DNA from: Nemertoderma westbladi
Lineage: Eukaryota > Xenacoelomorpha > Nemertodermatida > Nemertodermatidae
Reading direction: 5' to 3'
DNA: 22,812 bases
Assembly (NCBI GenBank): GCA_032718475.1
Contig: JAUCBJ010001940.1
Location: 1-22,812, forward strand
Shown here piece by piece: positions 18,023 to 22,812 of the stretch. The stretch's first letter is position 1; each line of letters begins with the position of its first letter. A program made the position numbers and the translations under genes. The notes beneath the pieces are model-generated. The model saw only the letters and a program-made list of their open reading frames with translations, made no database searches and had not been told where the DNA came from.

Positions 18023-18900
18023 AGGAGATCGGTTTAAACCAAAGTGATAAAGTAACATTATTATATAACATAATCATATAGACAAAGTAGAATAAGATAC
18101 AGATTCATAATTATTTTATCAAACTCATGTAATACTTCTTCAATGTGCCAATTGTAATAATGATTAAACATATTATTCCGATTAATCTGCGTTTGGCCCT
18201 ATAAGATATTATACTGAAGTGTTTTATATCAATATCCATGCGAGTAAACAAGAAGTGAAGTAAATGTTTATTATTATAGTTTTAGAAATTGAATGATATA
18301 CCCAAGATAGTGAAATAGATAATATACAAGAAATTGCCATTTGATCAGATATATCAAAGCGGCGTCTTTACTATAATACCGTAATAGTATCAATTAACTC
18401 TGTTATACAATGTAAATATACTAAATCTATTTATAAATATATTATGAGCCCTACATTGTATATTTCTCCTACAGGTAGACAATGTAGTATGTTAAAACTT
18501 GATATATTTTGGTATAATGTATAACATATTACAAATAAGACTGAGGCAGCTAAACTATATTGCAAAGAAATCAAATATCCTAAAGTAATATACTAGAGCC
18601 TCCCTCCACCCTATAAATAGTGTTCACCACCTACCCCACCCACCGCCCTTATTACTTCATAATAATGAAAGATAGTACTGGCGCTCCGGTCACTCCGTTC
18701 CCTCCGCTGGGGGGGTTAAGTTGTAGGTTTTGACACTATGCAAAATCCGAGCACAGAGTTAGAAGCGCATTGGATAGGCGAACATTTCTTGCAGTGAAAG
18801 TATTTCCATACCTATTATAGTTTTCGACATAGTTAGACATGAGTAGCTAAAATTTGAATTTTTTTCGGTAAAGTCTGATTTCACCGGTACCTGTCATCCG
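18023..18900. other. AT-rich region without genes
   Basis: Neither strand has a credible frame. TACAATGTA-like words occur near 18406 and, inverted, near 18453 and 18478. A GC-richer patch at 18655-18715 contains repeated TCCG and CCTCCGCT words and a G7 run. Confidence 0.5.
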
Positions 18901-19054
18901 AAACATGGATTATGATATATCGTTAGATGCGGGTCCACTAACTGTACATTCACATATTTTCAAGGAAAAAATTCGATCAAGGGTTTTCGAAATATATTCG
19001 AATTACCGGAAGCAGACTTTGGACGACCATATCTCCGGTACCGGTAGGCCTATT

Positions 19055-20290
19055 GAGTCGAAATTTTTTTTAATCTACTTAGAACACTCCAGTGAATGTT
19101 TTTTAGTTTGAAAGTTTTGCCCAAAATGCTCAGAAGTAATTTCGAAAAAACTGATCATTTCGCGATCATGATCTTTTGACCCCCTAGAATTGAACTTTTT
19201 TATGGTCAAATTTTGGCTACCCCCCCTAATTCGAGGGTGAGGAATCTTTTTGTAATGTTAAGTTTTTTCATACGGTGAACTCACAGGACTTGGTCTTCGA
19301 AATAAAACCGAAAACATGATCTTTCCTGATCATGGCCTGATCAAATCGCTTTTTGAAAATTTTGAAATGCTCAAAAGTTGCCCCTTCTTAATAGAAGTCG
19401 ATTATTTAAAAAAAATCGGGGGTCTCAAACAAAGTTTTCGAGAAAATCGGGAAAAACCGAAAAACACGATCTTTTATGATCAGGAAGCTGATCTCGAGAA
19501 CTGGTTGCCCGATCGAGCCAATTTTTTTTTAATCAACTCAGAATAGACCATTGCACATTTCTTACAATGAATGTTTATTAGAAAAATGCTTAGATTCGAT
19601 TTTAAATATACTGATCTTTTCGCGATCATGATCTTGAGTTTTGACCCACTAGACTTGAACTTTTTTATGCCCAAATTTTGGCTACCCCCCATAATTCGAG
19701 GGAGAGGAATCTTTTTATGATGTCAAGTTTTTCCATACGGTGAACTCCCAGGACTTGGTCTTCGAAATAAAACAGAAAACACGATCTTTTCTGATCGCGG
19801 CCTGATCAAATCGCTTTTTGAAAATTTCGAAATGCTCAAAAGTTGCCCCTTTATCATAGAAGTCGATTCGTAAAAAAAAAATCGGGGGTCTCAAACAAAG
19901 TTTTCGAGAAAATCAGAAAAAACTAAAAAATCTGATCTTTAATGATCAGGTTTTTTAGTTTTTTGAAAACCGGTTGTTCGATCGAGCCAATTTTTTTTTT
20001 AATCGACTCAAGGCGGTGTTCTGAACGTTTCCTACAGTAATTGTTTATATCCAAAATGCTTAGTTACGATTTTACGAAGTCCGATCTTTGCGCGATCATG
20101 ATCTTGCGTTTTGACCGGGAAGAATTCACTTTTTTTAAAATCTTTTAACGGGAATCATGACTAATGTGGGGTCGCTGAATCTTTTTGTAATGTTAAGTTT
20201 TTCGATTGGAGCAAGCCTTGAGTGTCCGATCCCTGATCAAAACTGATCTTTGCTGATCATGGTCAAGATCATGATCTGATCGCTCCAAAA
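19055..20290 (+). repeat. GATC-rich tandem repeat, period about 460-470, about 2.6 copies
   Basis: Copies start near 19055, 19515 and 19985. Anchors are AATC after the long T run (19072, 19531, 20001) and CGCGATCATGATCTT (19161, 19621, 20091). Copies one and two match over most of their length, including GGCTACCCCCC and TGAACTC.CAGGACTTGG; the third is shorter and more diverged. Each unit has many GATC sites, often paired as short palindromes. Small open frames here (19316-19546, 18905-19111) fall inside the repeat or its flank and are not genes. Confidence 0.85.
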
Positions 20291-20309
20291 AAAGTTTTTT
20301 TGAATGTAA

Positions 20310-20480
20310 ACCCTACGCTGCCTATCGATTGGCGCCGGTCCCAAGTCCGTAGCATTAGCGGTTCTGGAGATCGGCGCATAGCAACGAGGTTGCTAGGGAA
20401 GCGGACTTTTTGACTCAAATTGGCCCTAGCCGGAGAACCGTAGACTTTTTTAACACATTATGTATGGCGAAAAGTTGTCT
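20310..20480. other. GC-richer patch with nested inverted repeats
   Basis: TAGCAAC-GAG-GTTGCTA at 20379-20395 is a perfect hairpin. GCTAGGG (20392-20398) pairs with CCCTAGC near 20424, and CGGTTCT near 20359 pairs with AGAACCG near 20433, so larger folds are possible. No frame is present. It could be a structured RNA, a SINE-like piece or a transposon end; I cannot decide. Confidence 0.4.
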
Positions 20481-20491
20481 GGATAAATTTT

Positions 20492-20505
20492 GGGGGGGGG
20501 GGGGG
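20492..20505. repeat. Poly-G homopolymer, 14 bases
   Basis: A pure G run inside otherwise unique sequence just after the inverted-repeat patch. The length is likely imprecise. Confidence 0.85.
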
Positions 20506-20724
20506 TCTAGGAACATCCTATTGTTCGTTTTCGCTTAGTTGCTGAGATCCTCTCGTCCCCCAAATCCCAGGATTCTATAAAGGCATTCTGCTGGACTAGT
20601 TCCGTGGCCGGAATAGTGTTCGGTGTTCTGCGAACAGAGAACCTAATCGGTTTAGGGCCCTGACCGTCTAGTGACCTACAAAGATGAGGAATGAGCGACA
20701 GAGATGGGAGGTGAATTGAGGGTT

Positions 20725-21410
20725 TCTAAATCTGATATTGCCCATAAAGCTGAGCTGAGTTGTATCTACCTTGGACTTCCACTGCCACCGACGGATGCAA
20801 ATCTCGCAAAGAACATAAACTTATTTTCAGTACTAGTAGGATGAAACAGCAAGGTTTCTGCATTGAAGTATACCTCTTTTAGTAGCAACTAAGGTATATC
20901 GTGCTGTGTGTCTGCCATCCATACTGTATGGAAGTCAAGTATTGAGATGGGATGTCATTTTAGATGCGGCAAAGGGTATTGAAAGAATAATGCGCAGGGT
21001 ACTTTGAGTTGGTAATTATGTATCATCGTCGGTTCTATCACAAGCTTATGGTATACAAACTCCACGAATGATAATTGAGATGGGCATCCTGACCATTATA
21101 TATAATATATTCAACTGTGAGAACTTGAAAATTATGTTACTATTCTAGAAGGATGCTATGTCTACATACAGTGGGTATAGCAAAATTCCGCATATTTGAT
21201 CAGTATATGCATACAGCGTGGATATATAACTTGCCTACCCTAACCAGCATTAGCACATCGCAATATAGTGTGGCAACCATAAAGAAGTCTATGAAGAAGG
21301 TTGCTTTTAATAATATGACCCCCAGTGAAGTATATAAGGCCATATATGTATCCTCTCTACTGTCTTCGTACGCTGGGAATCACAGTAAGACATGAAGTGT
21401 TGCTGCAATT
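20725..21410 (+). pseudogene. Heavily decayed LINE remnant (post-RT region)
   Basis: One frame near 20730-20850 reads HKAELSCIYLGLPLPP, like the YLG block of the RT thumb. Another, 20888-21004, reads KVYRAVCLPSILYGSQVLRW, then GIERIMRRVL, the usual K..Y.A.VLP.LLYG.E.W pattern that follows the palm in LINE proteins. Stops and frame changes occur every 20-40 codons. An open stretch at 21153-21395 is probably the out-of-frame continuation. The right edge is unclear, perhaps near 21580. Confidence 0.5.
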
Positions 21411-21639
21411 CTATGGACTTCCAACAAAGGAAACGTAGGTGGGGTCGTGGATGAAAATCGTGGTCCGGCAGGTGGGATTACTGCTACTGACCGCGGGTTT
21501 CTTTCTTGGTGCGACCCTCGTGCTGCCCAGAGCTCGTAGAATATCTCTCGGTGTATACAGACAGTCCGATTAGGTAGCAGTTTAGTATTATGTTGTTATT
21601 AGAGGGTATAAGAATTCGTATCAAGTGGTGTTTCTTATA

Positions 21640-22050
21640 TAAATATAGATTTTACTGATAATTTTAACTTACAGTATTATTTTGCAAAACTCACTAAAGC
21701 CCATTGTACTGATAATTTTAACTATGCAGTATTAAGCTGATTGTGGTGAGAATGGACCTAAAGCTTATTTTAATAATGCACATCAAAATGGTGTTTATTA
21801 TATGTGCAAATCCCACTAAAGCCTATTTACTGATAATTTTATCTATATGTGCAGTAACAATTTGCAAAACTCCCTAAAACCTATTTTAATGTTAATCTTA
21901 ACTATGCAGTATTATATAAATTATAAGAATGCACATCAAATGGTGTTTACTATATGTGCAAATCCCCCTAAAGCCTATCGTACTGATAATTTTAACTGCA
22001 ATTTTAATTGCAAAATGCACTAAAGCCTATTTTAATGTTAATTTTAACTA
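21640..22050 (+). repeat. Tandem array built on a TGATAATTTTAACTATGCAGTA / TGCAAA..CACTAAAGCC unit
   Basis: The words ACTGATAATTTTAACT, ATGCAGTATTA, TTTGCAAAACTC and CTAAAGCCTATT recur five or six times in mixed order. A longer unit (GCACATCAAA.TGGTGTTTA.TATATGTGCAAATCCC) appears at 21778 and 21931, a period of 153 bases. No coding potential is seen. Confidence 0.75.
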
Positions 22051-22065
22051 TGCAGTATTAATTAA

Positions 22066-22081
22066 GGGGGGGGGGGGGGGG
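22066..22081. repeat. Poly-G homopolymer, 16 bases
   Basis: A pure G run sits exactly at the junction between the 153-base array and the foldback element. The length is likely imprecise. Confidence 0.85.
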
Positions 22082-22099
22082 TAACCCTCCCTTGTGGTG

Positions 22100-22625
22100 T
22101 TTTTTTTAATTTGTTTATATCTCCAATATGGTTGAACGATGCGCAGACAAACTATATACCATCGAAAAGAGAATGAACTAAAGTAAATAAAAATGTGAAA
22201 ACAATTTTTTTAGCGCCCCCTAGTGGCTGGCGTAAAATTTAAAAAATTTCGCCAAAAAGACTACTCCTCCGTTATTTTCCATTTTCATTTTTCGATACCA
22301 CATTTTTTGGAACCATCATGTTAAATTTCATCATATTCTTCGGCCACTTTTTTTTATTTTCATTATCTTTTTCTGATAATTTTCAATTTTGTAAAAAAAA
22401 ATTCAACAATTTTTAAAAATTGAAAAAATCCACGTTTTTTTTAGGTTTTTCCTTTAAAGAAAGGCGGAAATATTCTGAAATCAAAAAAAGTGGCCGAAGA
22501 ATATTAAAGCTTATTAAATTTTCTTTCATAAAAATAAAATATCTAAAAAAAAGGTTTAGAAATGGCGAAGGAGTAGTGTTTTTTGTGTGAAATAATGTAA
22601 TTCCGAGATAATGGCCTTTAAAGTT
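22100..22625. repeat. Imperfect foldback (long inverted repeat), MITE-like
   Basis: TATTCTTCGGCCACTTTTTTT near 22334 is mirrored, on the opposite strand, by AAAAAAAGTGGCCGAAGAATA near 22484 (each about 20 bases, with a centre of about 130). Farther out, ACTACTCCTCCG near 22260 pairs with GAAGGAGTAGT near 22567, and ATCTCCAATATGG near 22118 pairs loosely with CCGAGATAATGGCC near 22602. The whole could fold as one stem of some 200 bases per arm. No transposase is present, which fits a non-autonomous foldback element. Confidence 0.6.
22213..22253 (-). repeat. Bipartite module, copy 2: CTCF-like core plus AAATTTCGCC
   Basis: GCGCCCCCTAGTGG at 22213-22226 reads CCACTAGGGGGCGC on the minus strand, again a full match to the CTCF core consensus. 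AAATTTCGCC follows at 22244-22253. It lies inside the left arm of the foldback element, so the copy at 530-571 may be a relic of the same element. Confidence 0.5.
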
Positions 22626-22812
22626 AAAACCGGGTATTAAGTATTTATTTATAAAAGTATTTTATGTGAATATGAAAGAATATATGTTAATGTAAGTCTG
22701 CCTATACGGAAGGATACTACACCAAATACTACCTATGGGTGTTTTCCTGGTAGGATAATTTATTTCTGATGTAATTTTTCAATGATTTGGAAAATCTTGT
22801 CTTCTAACTGAC
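22626..22812. other. AT-rich right flank
   Basis: No frame, repeat or signal that I can support is visible here. Confidence 0.5.

Noticed and set aside
18905-19546. Small plus-strand frames in the 19 kb region
   Set aside because: They lie in or beside the GATC-rich tandem repeat and are not kept open between copies.
20379-20395. RFX X-box
   Set aside because: An X-box has GTTGCC..GGCAAC; here the arms are in the reverse order (GCAAC..GTTGC).
21153-21395. 80-codon plus-strand gene
   Set aside because: It follows a decayed LINE region with stops in all frames and has no family features; most likely an out-of-frame remnant.
1-22812. tRNA, rRNA, CRISPR array, bacterial operon or phage features
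   Set aside because: No cloverleaf, rRNA-like block, regularly spaced short repeats, or closely packed frames with ribosome binding sites were seen on either strand.

Overview
The window is animal nuclear DNA, not bacterial. The visible genes carry spliceosomal signals (a CAG|GTAGGT donor near 6170 and a TTTTATTTCAG acceptor near 6479). Caspase, CARD and WD40 modules occur together, several families of APE/RT non-LTR retrotransposons are present, and base composition is AT-rich with long microsatellites and homopolymers. Domain content and decayed LINE load suggest an invertebrate, possibly an early-branching one such as a sponge or cnidarian. That placement is a guess and cannot be proved from this sequence.

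Layout. 1-1146: AT-rich non-coding DNA with a bipartite repeat module and a C29 tract. 1147-1617 (-): one exon with a possible death-fold domain. 1756-4042 (-): a decayed gene of transposon type, with two stops and two frameshifts. 4655-6478 (-): a two-exon CARD-WD40 gene with no NB-ARC domain. 6589-8700: 3' piece of one LINE and the RT part of another (+). 9023-11880 (-): the most unusual locus, an N-terminal caspase-like domain, a WD40 propeller and a second, C-terminal caspase-like domain. It is broken once by a frameshift at the p20/p10 boundary. 12073-13266 (-) and about 13510-16990 (+): two related RTE-like retrotransposon copies pointing in opposite directions, both ending in (TAG)n. 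17165-17893 (+): 5' part of another RT. 18023-22812: no convincing genes; it holds a GATC-rich tandem repeat of about 465 bp, a GC-richer inverted-repeat patch, a LINE remnant, a second tandem array, two G tracts and a foldback element.

Biology. The same-strand pair of CARD-WD40 and caspase-WD40-caspase-like genes, about 2.5 kb apart, looks like a rearranged apoptosome or inflammasome-type module. In APAF-1 a CARD recruits the caspase, NB-ARC oligomerises, and WD40 propellers sense the ligand. Here the WD40 sensor is fused once to a CARD and once directly to caspase domains, and no NB-ARC is visible. The first caspase domain keeps His and Cys, but its frame is broken. The second keeps Cys but has Tyr in place of His, so it is probably a pseudoprotease. 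How the two gene products work together is inference.

Limits. All domain calls come from reading motifs by eye; no profile or database search was possible. Intron-exon models are proposals, and several frame breaks could be real mutations or assembly errors.
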